Source of the DNA: an uncultured Actinomycetes bacterium
Lineage (GTDB): Bacteria > Actinomycetota > Actinomycetes > S36-B12 > UBA5976
Length of the DNA stretch: 6,571 nucleotides
NCBI GenBank assembly: GCA_903951185.1
Contig: CAJBBC010000138.1
Span: 1 to 6,571, forward strand
Direction: 5' to 3'
Every line of letters starts with the position of its first letter. Positions within the stretch are counted from its first letter, which is position 1. Positions 1 through 6,122 of the stretch are shown here, in pieces. Below the pieces are notes generated by a model. That model was given only the letters and a program-made list of their open reading frames with translations, had not been told where the DNA came from and made no database searches. The position numbers and the translations under genes were made by a program.

Positions 1-60
1 GGGGTGGAATTATATATTTACGAGAAAGGTCCAACTACCTTGCCTATAAAATGTGCTAAA
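1..60 (-). other. Suspect sequence at the left edge inside secF
   Basis: In the secF frame this stretch reads LAHFIGKVVGPFS, stop, IYNSTP. From memory the family pattern is close to LALFIGMVVGTYSSIFIATP. Each mismatch (L to H, M to K, T to P, Y to F, S to stop, F to Y, I to N, A to S) can be explained by one base change, and all of those changes would be transversions. The rest of secF shows no comparable decay. This clustering at the extreme edge looks like low-quality terminal sequence of a read or contig. A genuine nonsense mutation is the alternative, but it would not explain the neighbouring changes. Confidence 0.6.
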
Positions 61-896
61 GCTAGGTCATACAACGTCCCACTACCTTGTCTTACGATGC
101 CACCTATAAAAATAGAAACGACTGGAAGTAACGCAACTATCGAAGTGTTGATACTTCTAACTAAAGTTTGGTTGAGCGCCAAGTTGGCAGCTTCACTGTA
201 AGTCATCCGACTACTGGCCGTAATACCCTTTGTGTTCTCTTTTACTTTGTCAAAAACCACAACTGTGTCATATAGGGAATAACCCAAAATAGTGAGAAAG
301 CCGATCACAGTTGCTGGGGTAACTTCAAATCCAGAAAGCGCATAAATACCAACCGTAATCACCACGTCGTGGGCTAATGCCAATATTGCGGCAGCTGCCA
401 TCGGCCACTCGAAATAAATCGCAATAAAGATAGCAACAAGAACTAGGAAAACTACGAGCGCTCGTGCTGCGTTAGCTGAAACTTCGGCGCCCCAAGTTGG
501 CCCTACTATTTGAATTTTTACATCTTGTTCATCAACGTTCAGTGCTGCCGCTAAGGCTTGGCTTACTTTGGCAGATTCTTCGGTTGTCAGAGTTGGTGTT
601 TGGACACGTATTTTATTTCCGCCCACAATAGTCACCGATGATGCGGTTGTACCTGAGGCATTAACTGCTTCGCGTGCGGTGGTTACTGTTTGCGTTGTTG
701 CCGAACTGACTGGCGCAGCAAACTCGGCACCACCCTTAAATTCAATACCGAGATTAAGTCCGCGTAAACCGAGTACCGCAAATGAAAGAACTAATAGCAG
801 TGCGCTAATCGCATACCAAGCTTTACGATTTTCAACGATCTTAAAAGATTTTTGCCCTCGATAGAGACGATTACCTAGATCTCCAAATCCACTCAT
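18..896 (-). CDS. secF: Protein translocase subunit SecF, 3' end damaged or truncated
   Basis: SecF is the membrane partner of SecD. SecDF assists SecYEG-dependent protein export, using the proton gradient to pull substrates through on the outer face. The visible 292 residues show TM1 (about 26-46), the family GIEFKGG motif (50-56), a small exported domain (about 57-140), and then membrane segments with LAHD (174-177) and a conserved GYSLYDTVVVFDKVKEN block (205-221; Asp210). NQTLVRSINTS follows (242-252; Arg247 probably the conserved membrane arginine). The ATG at 894-896 overlaps the secD TGA (ATGA), and GGAGG at 904-908 lies 7 nt upstream. The frame stops at 18-20, inside what should be the last membrane helix. 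Translation past that stop reads IYNSTP, in register with the family's YSSIFIATP, so the stop is probably an error at the sequence edge. A true SecF would continue beyond the window. Identity is secure; the end is not. Confidence 0.93.
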   Translation of the reverse strand: MSGFGDLGNRLYRGQKSFKIVENRKAWYAISALLLVLSFAVLGLRGLNLGIEFKGGAEFAAPVSSATTQTVTTAREAVNASGTTASSVTIVGGNKIRVQTPTLTTEESAKVSQALAAALNVDEQDVKIQIVGPTWGAEVSANAARALVVFLVLVAIFIAIYFEWPMAAAAILALAHDVVITVGIYALSGFEVTPATVIGFLTILGYSLYDTVVVFDKVKENTKGITASSRMTYSEAANLALNQTLVRSINTSIVALLPVVSIFIGGIVRQGSGTLYDLALAHFIGKVVGPFS

Positions 897-2449
897 TGGG
901 TAACCTCCACATTTTGTTCAACTGCACCCAGTCTTTTTGGAGATACTCCAGTTAACGCAGAATCTTCATTCATCCATTTATTCTTTGCAAAAGTAACCAT
1001 TAGTGGCCGAGTGAAATAAAACGCAACTAAAATATCGATAACTGTTGTTAAGCCAAGTGTGAAAGCAAAACCTCGGACACTTCCAACTGACAAGAAGTAG
1101 AGCACAGTTGCAGCTAAGAGTGACACAAAGTCAGCTGCCAAAATCGTACGGCGGGCTCGTTCCCAGCCAGCGTCAACGGCTGTCCGAAGTCTTTTGCCTT
1201 CGCGTAACTCATCTCGGATACGTTCAAAGTAAATAACGAAAGAGTCGGCGGTAATGCCAATTGCCACAATCGCACCAGCAATACCGGCCAAAGTCATAGT
1301 GAAATTGATTTCATTACCAAGTACTACGACCGTTAAGTAAAGCGCTATAGCGGCAATGAACAAACTTGCTACAGCAACAATGCCAAGTGCTCGGTAATAA
1401 ACCATTAAATAAATAACAACAAGTAACAGACCAAATGCACCGGCAAGAACGCCAGCGCGTAGTTGGTCGTTTCCAAGGGTTGGTGAGATTTGTGAAACTT
1501 CGTCTACTTGTAAAGTCAGTGGAAGGGCTCCATATTTAAGTACTTGCGCTAATGCTTTGGCTTCTTCAACTGTGAATGAACCACTAATAGTTGCGCTACC
1601 ACCAAGTATTGCCTCATTAACCGCAGGCGCACTCACTACTAAGCCGTCAAGCACAATACCGAACTGATTTTGCGGTGACTGTTGCGTAGCTAGTTGCGTT
1701 GTAATTTCTGCAAACTTTTTGGCACCATCAGAAGTCATCGTTAAATCAACTTGCCAACCACCCGCACCTTGTTGCGGTAGTCCGGCAATAGCACTTTCAA
1801 TGTCAGTTCCTGAAAGAGCAGCTGGAGCTAAAACGTACTTATACGAACCATCCTCTTCACATGTAACTAAGTAAGCGGTTTCATCATCTAAACCCCCACC
1901 AGCTAGAACTTGTGAATCGGCGCAATCTAGCGCGGCAAATCTAGCTGCTAGATCTTCATCAAGTGTCGCTGCTTGAATTGGTGGGGTTAACAGACTTGGA
2001 TCAATTTGCGGTGTTGGAACTGGAGTGTTACTTGCCGATGGTGAAGCGCTCGCAACAGGCAGTGGTGTGCCGTAGTCAAAAGTTATTACTTGTCTAAAAG
2101 CTAGTTTTGCAGTTGATTTAAGGTCGTCTACTACAGCTCGATCTGTTGTCCCAGGTAATGTCACAATTATTTTTGTTGTCGCGCCTTGACCCTGTGTGGT
2201 TACTTCGGCTTCAGCTACACCAAAACCATCTACACGTTGTCTAAGAATAGAAACAGATTGAGCTATTTGATCTGAGGTAATTTCACCAGTTGCAGATTTA
2301 GGCGAAAGGATTACTTGAGTTCCACCGCGTAAATCAAGACCTAGTCGAGGAGCAGTAGATTCGCCACCTTTTAGCGCCCAAACTCCAATGCCGATTAAAG
2401 CCAAACTAAAAACTAGTAAAGCTCTAGTTGGTCGATAATGTGTAGCCAC
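893..2449 (-). CDS. secD: Protein translocase subunit SecD
   Basis: SecD is the larger half of the SecDF export motor in the cytoplasmic membrane; it works with SecF and the SecYEG channel. The 518 residues show an N-terminal TM helix (about 8-25) and LGLDLRGG (36-43), the SecD signature. An exported region of about 300 residues follows, with a Pro/Ser-rich linker (about 130-160), two cysteines (176 and 197) and the conserved FGIVLDGLVVSAP (263-275). Five membrane segments come next (about 331-482), including AIGITADSFVIYFERIRDE with Asp402, the expected proton-pathway acid. The start is GTG at 2447-2449, with AGGA at 2455-2458 five nt upstream; an in-frame stop at 2471-2473 prevents a longer form. 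The stop overlaps the secF ATG, implying coupled translation. A 70-nt spacer separates it from ruvB. No other Cys is present in the protein. Confidence 0.97.
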   Translation of the reverse strand: MATHYRPTRALLVFSLALIGIGVWALKGGESTAPRLGLDLRGGTQVILSPKSATGEITSDQIAQSVSILRQRVDGFGVAEAEVTTQGQGATTKIIVTLPGTTDRAVVDDLKSTAKLAFRQVITFDYGTPLPVASASPSASNTPVPTPQIDPSLLTPPIQAATLDEDLAARFAALDCADSQVLAGGGLDDETAYLVTCEEDGSYKYVLAPAALSGTDIESAIAGLPQQGAGGWQVDLTMTSDGAKKFAEITTQLATQQSPQNQFGIVLDGLVVSAPAVNEAILGGSATISGSFTVEEAKALAQVLKYGALPLTLQVDEVSQISPTLGNDQLRAGVLAGAFGLLLVVIYLMVYYRALGIVAVASLFIAAIALYLTVVVLGNEINFTMTLAGIAGAIVAIGITADSFVIYFERIRDELREGKRLRTAVDAGWERARRTILAADFVSLLAATVLYFLSVGSVRGFAFTLGLTTVIDILVAFYFTRPLMVTFAKNKWMNEDSALTGVSPKRLGAVEQNVEVTQ

Positions 2450-2519
2450 AAAGTTCCTAAAGTAAACGAATTAAAGCCTGTTGGACTCTTTAACCCTAGT
2501 GGATGTTGAGGATTTAACC
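2450..2519. other. ruvB-secD spacer without yajC
   Basis: These 70 nt hold only the secD ribosome binding site and upstream sequence. There is no room for yajC, which encodes a small single-helix Sec accessory protein and often sits here in actinobacterial genomes. I looked for a promoter on the minus strand: TTTAAT- and TACTTT-like -10 candidates exist, but neither has a credible -35 at the right distance. I see no stable hairpin with a T run. secDF may therefore be read through from the ruv genes or from a weak promoter that I cannot define. Confidence 0.6.
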
Positions 2520-3557
2520 TTAATCGGCTTTTGGAAAAGTAATTGGAATCGGGCTATCTGTAGGCGCTCCTCTGCCAAGTGCCTGATATGCCGCTGGTGT
2601 GACTTGTCTACCGCGCGAAGTCCGTAACAAGAAGCCGTTTCGAACTAAGAATGGTTCGCAGACGTAGTCAATCGTTTCTGGCTCTTCGGCAACAGATAAG
2701 GCCAAAGTTGATAAACCGACTGGTCCACCATTGAAATTATCAATTAATGCGGTCAGAACTGCACGATCAAGTCGATCTAACCCTAAGTCATCAACTTCAT
2801 ATAGTTCCAAGGCCGCTTTTGTATTTTTCAAATTTAAATTTCCAGCGTGGTGCACTTGGGCATAATCTCGCACTCTGCGCAGTAGTCGATTTGCTATGCG
2901 TGGTGTGCCTCGTGATCTTCTAGCTAACTCGAAAGCTGATTGCTCATCAATCGATATTTCTAATTGGTGTGCAGATCTAACAACAATTTGTTGCAATTCA
3001 GCATTCTCGTAATAATCCAGATGCGCCGTGAAACCAAATCGATCACGTAAAGGTGCTGGCAATAAACCTGACCTGGTGGTTGCGCCTACCAAAGTAAAAG
3101 GAGGCAGTTCAAGTGGAATTGAAGTTGCTCCAGGTCCCTTGCCAATCATTACATCAACTCGAAAATCCTCCATTGCAACATAAAGTAGTTCTTCGGCTGA
3201 ACGTGACATTCGATGGATTTCATCAATAAACAGAATTTCGCCAGTTACTAAACTCGACAAAATACTTGCTAAGTCACCCGCATGCTGAATAGTTGGTCCG
3301 CTTGTGATGCGGAAGGGACTTCCGATTTCACTTGCAATAATCATTGCCAAAGTTGTTTTACCAAGGCCAGGTGGGCCAGCTAATAAAACATGATCTGGAC
3401 TTGCTTTTCTTCCTAACGCCGCTGAAAGCATTAAACCTAGTTGCCCTTTTACGCGTTCTTGTCCCACAAATTCGCCAAGTGTGTGTGGGCGTAATGCGGA
3501 CTCAGCAGTTACCTCATCTGCGTAACCCTGAGGGCTAATCAATCTTTCATTATTCAT
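2520..3557 (-). CDS. ruvB: Holliday junction branch migration ATPase RuvB
   Basis: RuvB is the hexameric AAA+ motor that drives branch migration of Holliday junctions when bound to RuvA, in homologous recombination and fork repair. The 345-residue protein is full length for the family. Walker A is GPPGLGKTT (61-69) and Walker B is LFIDE (109-113). Sensor 1 is GATTR (158-162), the arginine-finger region is LRDRFG (170-175), and sensor 2 lies in GTPRIANRLLRR (217-228). The C-terminal winged-helix domain (about 258-330) includes DNFNGGPVGLSTLA. The ATG at 3555-3557 starts 14 nt after the ruvA stop. The upstream GGGTG is a weak ribosome binding site, so coupling to ruvA translation is likely. It belongs to the ruvCAB unit and should share the SOS control seen upstream of ruvC. 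Confidence 0.98.
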   Translation of the reverse strand: MNNERLISPQGYADEVTAESALRPHTLGEFVGQERVKGQLGLMLSAALGRKASPDHVLLAGPPGLGKTTLAMIIASEIGSPFRITSGPTIQHAGDLASILSSLVTGEILFIDEIHRMSRSAEELLYVAMEDFRVDVMIGKGPGATSIPLELPPFTLVGATTRSGLLPAPLRDRFGFTAHLDYYENAELQQIVVRSAHQLEISIDEQSAFELARRSRGTPRIANRLLRRVRDYAQVHHAGNLNLKNTKAALELYEVDDLGLDRLDRAVLTALIDNFNGGPVGLSTLALSVAEEPETIDYVCEPFLVRNGFLLRTSRGRQVTPAAYQALGRGAPTDSPIPITFPKAD

Positions 3558-3571
3558 TGTTATGCACCCAA

Positions 3572-4150
3572 TTAATTCGCCAAGATTTGTAGCGCTCGTT
3601 TTAATAGTGTGGCCACATCTTCATCAGACACACCAGAATCTTGTACGGCTAGAACTGCTTTTGCGGCTTCTTTACTTGTCCAGCCCAGACCAATTAATCC
3701 TTGTTCCACTTGGTCTTGCCAACCTGTGGCCCTTACTCGGTCACCTGTTGCAACTCCTACGCGATCTTTAAGCTCAAGTACTAAACGCTGCGCACCTTTG
3801 GCACCTACCCCTGGTATTTGTCTAAGTCGCGCAACATCTTCGTTAACTAATGCATTCTTAAAATCCTGCGCTGATAGTGAAGCCAATATCGTGAACGCTA
3901 ATTTTGGACCGAAGCCTGAAACACTTTGCACTAATTCGAAAAGTTCTCGGCTTTCGGCAGTTGCAAAACCAAATAACGTTAACGAATCTTCACGAACGAT
4001 TAATGCTGTCTGGACAGAGACTTCCTCGCCAATTTTCGAATTTGCGATAATGTCGGGCGCACAAAGGACGAACATACCTACACCGCCTATGTTAATTACT
4101 AGGCCATCTACTCGGGTTTCTAGAACTCGTCCGCTAATTGATGCGATCAT
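3572..4150 (-). CDS. ruvA: Holliday junction DNA helicase subunit RuvA
   Basis: RuvA binds four-way DNA junctions as a tetramer, holds them in an open square form and loads the RuvB motor. The 192 residues match the usual length. An N-terminal OB-fold domain (about 1-63) begins MIASISGRVL and contains the GGVGMFV strand. Two helix-hairpin-helix motifs follow: VSGFGPKLA (77-85) and IPGVGAKGAQRLVLELKDR (112-130). A C-terminal three-helix domain (about 146-192) contacts RuvB, with the family-like GLIGLGWTSKEAAKAV. The ATG at 4148-4150 overlaps the ruvC TGA in an ATGA junction. Its only upstream ribosome binding sequence is a weak GGAA within ruvC, so translational coupling is likely. ruvB follows after 14 nt. 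Confidence 0.97.
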   Translation of the reverse strand: MIASISGRVLETRVDGLVINIGGVGMFVLCAPDIIANSKIGEEVSVQTALIVREDSLTLFGFATAESRELFELVQSVSGFGPKLAFTILASLSAQDFKNALVNEDVARLRQIPGVGAKGAQRLVLELKDRVGVATGDRVRATGWQDQVEQGLIGLGWTSKEAAKAVLAVQDSGVSDEDVATLLKRALQILAN

Positions 4151-4668
4151 ATTTTGATTCCGAACTTAATTGCTTGGTCAACGATTCTTTGTTGTCCAAC
4201 ACCACGCCAACCATGACAAAGCGCAAGCGCCAATGCATCAGCCGCGTCGGCAGGTTTAGGCAACTCAGCCAAATTCAAATGTCTGGCTACCATTTGTGTG
4301 ACTTGTTTTTTGTCAGCTCGACCAGATCCAGTTACAGCGGCTTTAACTTCAGTCGGGGTGTACATAACCACCGGCAAATCTCGCTGATGCGCAGCCAACA
4401 TGGCAACCGCACTGGCTTGTGCCGTACTCATTGCAGTGCGCACATTTAATTGGCTAAAGACGCGTTCGATCACAATCACATCAGGTTTCATCTGATCTAT
4501 TTCAATACTTAGTTGCTCAGCTAAAATTCCAAGGCGATGAGCTAACTCCAAAGTGGCCTCGGTGCGAATCACGTTAACGTGCACGAAAGTAGCTTTACGA
4601 CGATTATCGACATCTAAAACACCAACGCCACAGCGGGTTAAACCAGGGTCAACGCCAAATACTCGCAT
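4147..4668 (-). CDS. ruvC: Crossover junction endodeoxyribonuclease RuvC
   Basis: RuvC is the dimeric, metal-dependent nuclease that cuts Holliday junctions symmetrically after RuvAB migration. From the ATG at 4666-4668 the protein has 173 residues, the normal family length. The four catalytic acids are visible: Asp7 in GVDPG, Glu68 in IERVF, and Asp141 and Asp144 in PADAADALALA. The conserved SGRADKKQV (115-123) is also present. An in-frame ATG at 4684-4686 would add six residues (MFGRTV), but I reject it. It lies inside the LexA palindrome, has a poor ribosome binding site, and would fall almost at the predicted transcript start. The chosen ATG has GGAAGGA five nt upstream, and RuvC proteins commonly begin at this MRV(L/F)G(I/V)DPG. 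The TGA overlaps the ruvA start. Confidence 0.96.
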   Translation of the reverse strand: MRVFGVDPGLTRCGVGVLDVDNRRKATFVHVNVIRTEATLELAHRLGILAEQLSIEIDQMKPDVIVIERVFSQLNVRTAMSTAQASAVAMLAAHQRDLPVVMYTPTEVKAAVTGSGRADKKQVTQMVARHLNLAELPKPADAADALALALCHGWRGVGQQRIVDQAIKFGIKI

Positions 4669-4673
4669 TACTG

Positions 4674-4680
4674 TCCTTCC
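4674..4680 (-). promoter_or_regulatory. Strong ribosome binding site of ruvC
   Basis: The minus strand reads GGAAGGA, ending five nt before the ATG at 4666-4668. This is the strongest Shine-Dalgarno match near either candidate ruvC start and is the main reason for choosing the shorter protein. Its first base is shared with the last base of the SOS palindrome. Confidence 0.8.
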
Positions 4681-4693
4681 GAACATTTGTTCG
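4680..4693. promoter_or_regulatory. LexA (SOS) box controlling ruvCAB
   Basis: The sequence CGAACATTTGTTCG is a perfect inverted repeat of the form CGAAC-N4-GTTCG. This is the LexA operator consensus known from Bacillus and mycobacteria. It ends 11 nt upstream of the chosen ruvC ATG and lies directly downstream of an extended -10-like element. A LexA dimer bound here would cover the expected transcription start and hold back ruvC, ruvA and ruvB until RecA-stimulated LexA self-cleavage after DNA damage. A ruv operon is a known type of LexA target. I saw no second copy of this consensus in the window. Confidence 0.88.
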
Positions 4694-4695
4694 AA

Positions 4696-4704
4696 AGCCT
4701 AACA
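4696..4704 (-). promoter_or_regulatory. Probable extended -10 element of the ruvC promoter
   Basis: The minus strand reads TGTTAGGCT, which fits the extended -10 pattern TGN-TANNNT used by actinobacterial housekeeping sigma factors. No convincing -35 hexamer lies 16-18 nt upstream, as is common for extended -10 promoters. Transcription would begin near 4688-4690, inside the SOS box, giving a leader of about 20 nt before the ATG. TAGACT slightly further upstream is a second, weaker candidate. Confidence 0.45.
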
Positions 4705-4752
4705 GTTGCAGAGTCTAAATAGCTGGATTTAATAGTGGCGGTTTCTGCCCGT

Positions 4753-4780
4753 GTTTTGAGCCTTTATTTAAGGCTTAAAC
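4753..4780 (-). terminator. Hairpin at the end of yebC, possible terminator without T tract
   Basis: On the minus strand, AGCCTT and AAGGCT form a perfect 6-bp stem around an AAATA loop (core 4759-4775). Flanking GTTT and AAAC add four more pairs after a small asymmetric internal loop. The 5' arm includes the yebC stop codon. No run of T follows in the direction of transcription, so this is not a classical intrinsic terminator. Actinobacterial terminators often lack the T tract, so it may still separate yebC from ruvC, or it may protect the 3' end of the upstream message. Its position just before the ruvC promoter supports a boundary role. Confidence 0.4.
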
Positions 4781-5527
4781 GTCTAATTGCGCCATAATTT
4801 CATCGGAAACATCGAAGTTGGCATAGACATTCTGAACTTCATCTGAATCCTCAAGGGCTTCCAGTAACTTAAACATTTTGCTGGCACCATCGGCATCTAG
4901 CGGAATATAAAGATCGGGTAAAAATGTAGCTTCCGCCGATTCGTAGTCCAAACCCGCAGCCTGTACTGCTTTTCGAACTGTTACTAAATCAGTTGGTTCA
5001 CAGATAACTTCAAAATTTTCACCTAAATTGTTAACTTCTTGTGCACCTGCTTCAAGTACTGCTTCTAACAATGCATCTTCGGTAGTACTTCCGCCTGAAA
5101 CGATAACCACACCTTTGCGATTGAATAAATAGGAAACAGAACCAGGATCCGCCATGTTGCCGCCATTGCGAGTCATTGCAACCCGAACTTCAGATGCTGC
5201 GCGATTGCGGTTGTCTGACAAACATTCAACCAATATGGCAACTCCACTAGGGCCATAACCTTCATACATAATCGTTTGGTAATCCGCACCACCGGATTCA
5301 AGACCAGAGCCGCGCTTTAATGCTCGGTCGATGTTGTCGTTAGGTACTGAACTTTTCTTCGCCTTTTGAATTGCATCATAGAGTGTTGGATTGGCAGCGG
5401 TATCACCACCACCAACTCGAGCTGCAACTTCAATATTCTTGATTAATTTTGCAAACAACTTCCCACGCCTGGCATCGATAACAGCTTTTTTGTGTTTAGT
5501 AGTTGCCCATTTGGAGTGGCCGCTCAT
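4775..5527 (-). CDS. yebC: YebC/PmpR/TACO1-family protein
   Basis: This is a full-length (250 residue) member of the YebC family. Family members have been described as DNA-binding transcriptional regulators (PmpR type) and, like mitochondrial TACO1, as translation factors; which applies here cannot be told from sequence. The signature N-terminus MSGHSKWATTKHKKAVIDAR starts a basic helical domain (about 1-77). The conserved YEGYGPSGVAILVECLSDN (88-106), RNGGNMADPGSVSYLF (120-135) and a C-terminal acidic segment ending VYANFD (234-239) follow. The ATG at 5525-5527 overlaps the pdxT TGA as ATGA. The upstream ribosome binding sequence (GGTGA) is weak, so coupling to pdxT is likely. Its place between pdxT and ruvC is the common actinobacterial arrangement. 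It appears to be transcribed with pdxST rather than from the SOS promoter. Confidence 0.95.
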   Translation of the reverse strand: MSGHSKWATTKHKKAVIDARRGKLFAKLIKNIEVAARVGGGDTAANPTLYDAIQKAKKSSVPNDNIDRALKRGSGLESGGADYQTIMYEGYGPSGVAILVECLSDNRNRAASEVRVAMTRNGGNMADPGSVSYLFNRKGVVIVSGGSTTEDALLEAVLEAGAQEVNNLGENFEVICEPTDLVTVRKAVQAAGLDYESAEATFLPDLYIPLDADGASKMFKLLEALEDSDEVQNVYANFDVSDEIMAQLDV

Positions 5528-6120
5528 GCTGATTTCACCATCTCTAAAAAGTATTTATGTATTCTTAAATCTTCAACAATTTCCGGATGGAAAGATGTTG
5601 CTAAAAGATTATCTTGTCTAACTGCAACTACTTGAATTGACGTACCTTCTTCAATTTGCGCCAACACCTCAACTCCGGCACCCACTGCTTCAACTAGTGG
5701 GGCCCGAATAAAGACTGCATGGAAATCAGGCTTCCCGATCACATCAATTTTGAGATCTATTTCAAAAGAATCAACTTGGCGACCAAATGCATTTCGTCGA
5801 GCAGTTATATTCAAGCCGCCGATAGTTTCTTGATCGCTTCGTCCATCTGCAATTCGGTCAGCCAACATAATCAAGCCGGCACATGATCCGTACATCGGTA
5901 TTCGTTTTCGAGCCGCCCGCAACGGTTCGATTAGGCCGTTTTGTACCGCCAAAATGCTCATCGTAGTTGACTCACCACCGGGAATAACTAAACCTGAAAT
6001 GTTAGCTAACGCCTCTGGAGTTTTAACTAAAGTTACACTTGCCCCGCAGGCCGTTAAGTGGTTCACGTGCTCTCGCACATCACCTTGGATGGCGAGCACC
6101 CCAATATTCGGGGATGCCAT
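5524..6120 (-). CDS. pdxT: Pyridoxal 5'-phosphate synthase glutaminase subunit PdxT
   Basis: PdxT is the class I glutamine amidotransferase that releases ammonia from glutamine and passes it to PdxS for pyridoxal 5'-phosphate synthesis in the DXP-independent pathway. The 198 residues have the usual length. AIQGDVREH (10-18) and the oxyanion-region GGES (48-51) are present. The nucleophile is Cys80 in YGSCAG, and His178 and Glu180 in SFHPE complete the triad. RRNAFGRQVDSFE (108-120) is the conserved PdxT block. The nucleophile motif has Ser where GTCAG is more usual, a mild change. The ATG at 6118-6120 is two nt after the pdxS TAG and has no strong ribosome binding site of its own, so translation probably follows from pdxS. 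The stop overlaps yebC. Confidence 0.97.
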   Translation of the reverse strand: MASPNIGVLAIQGDVREHVNHLTACGASVTLVKTPEALANISGLVIPGGESTTMSILAVQNGLIEPLRAARKRIPMYGSCAGLIMLADRIADGRSDQETIGGLNITARRNAFGRQVDSFEIDLKIDVIGKPDFHAVFIRAPLVEAVGAGVEVLAQIEEGTSIQVVAVRQDNLLATSFHPEIVEDLRIHKYFLEMVKSA

Positions 6121-6122
6121 AA

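Noticed and set aside
18..20. secF stop as evidence for a genuinely short SecF or a pseudogene.
   Set aside because: Frame and similarity continue past the stop to the window edge, and neighbouring residues are also aberrant, which fits terminal sequence error better.
2450..2519. Possible secD promoter with TTTAAT or TACTTT as -10.
   Set aside because: No -35-like hexamer at 16-18 nt for either, and AT-rich hexamers are expected by chance in this composition.
2641..2658. Inverted repeat CGAAC...GTTCG inside ruvB, resembling a second LexA box.
   Set aside because: The spacer is 8 nt instead of 4, and the repeat sits deep in conserved coding sequence with no promoter nearby.
3609..4157. Long open frame (182 codons) on the plus strand opposite ruvA.
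   Set aside because: It is a shadow of ruvA: Ser/Thr/Arg-rich with no recognisable domain, no ribosome binding site of note, and fully antisense to a well-conserved gene. The same holds for the other plus-strand frames at 4-201, 568-864, 3344-3538, 3562-3771, 4138-4449, 5391-5621, 5954-6175 and 6147-6395.
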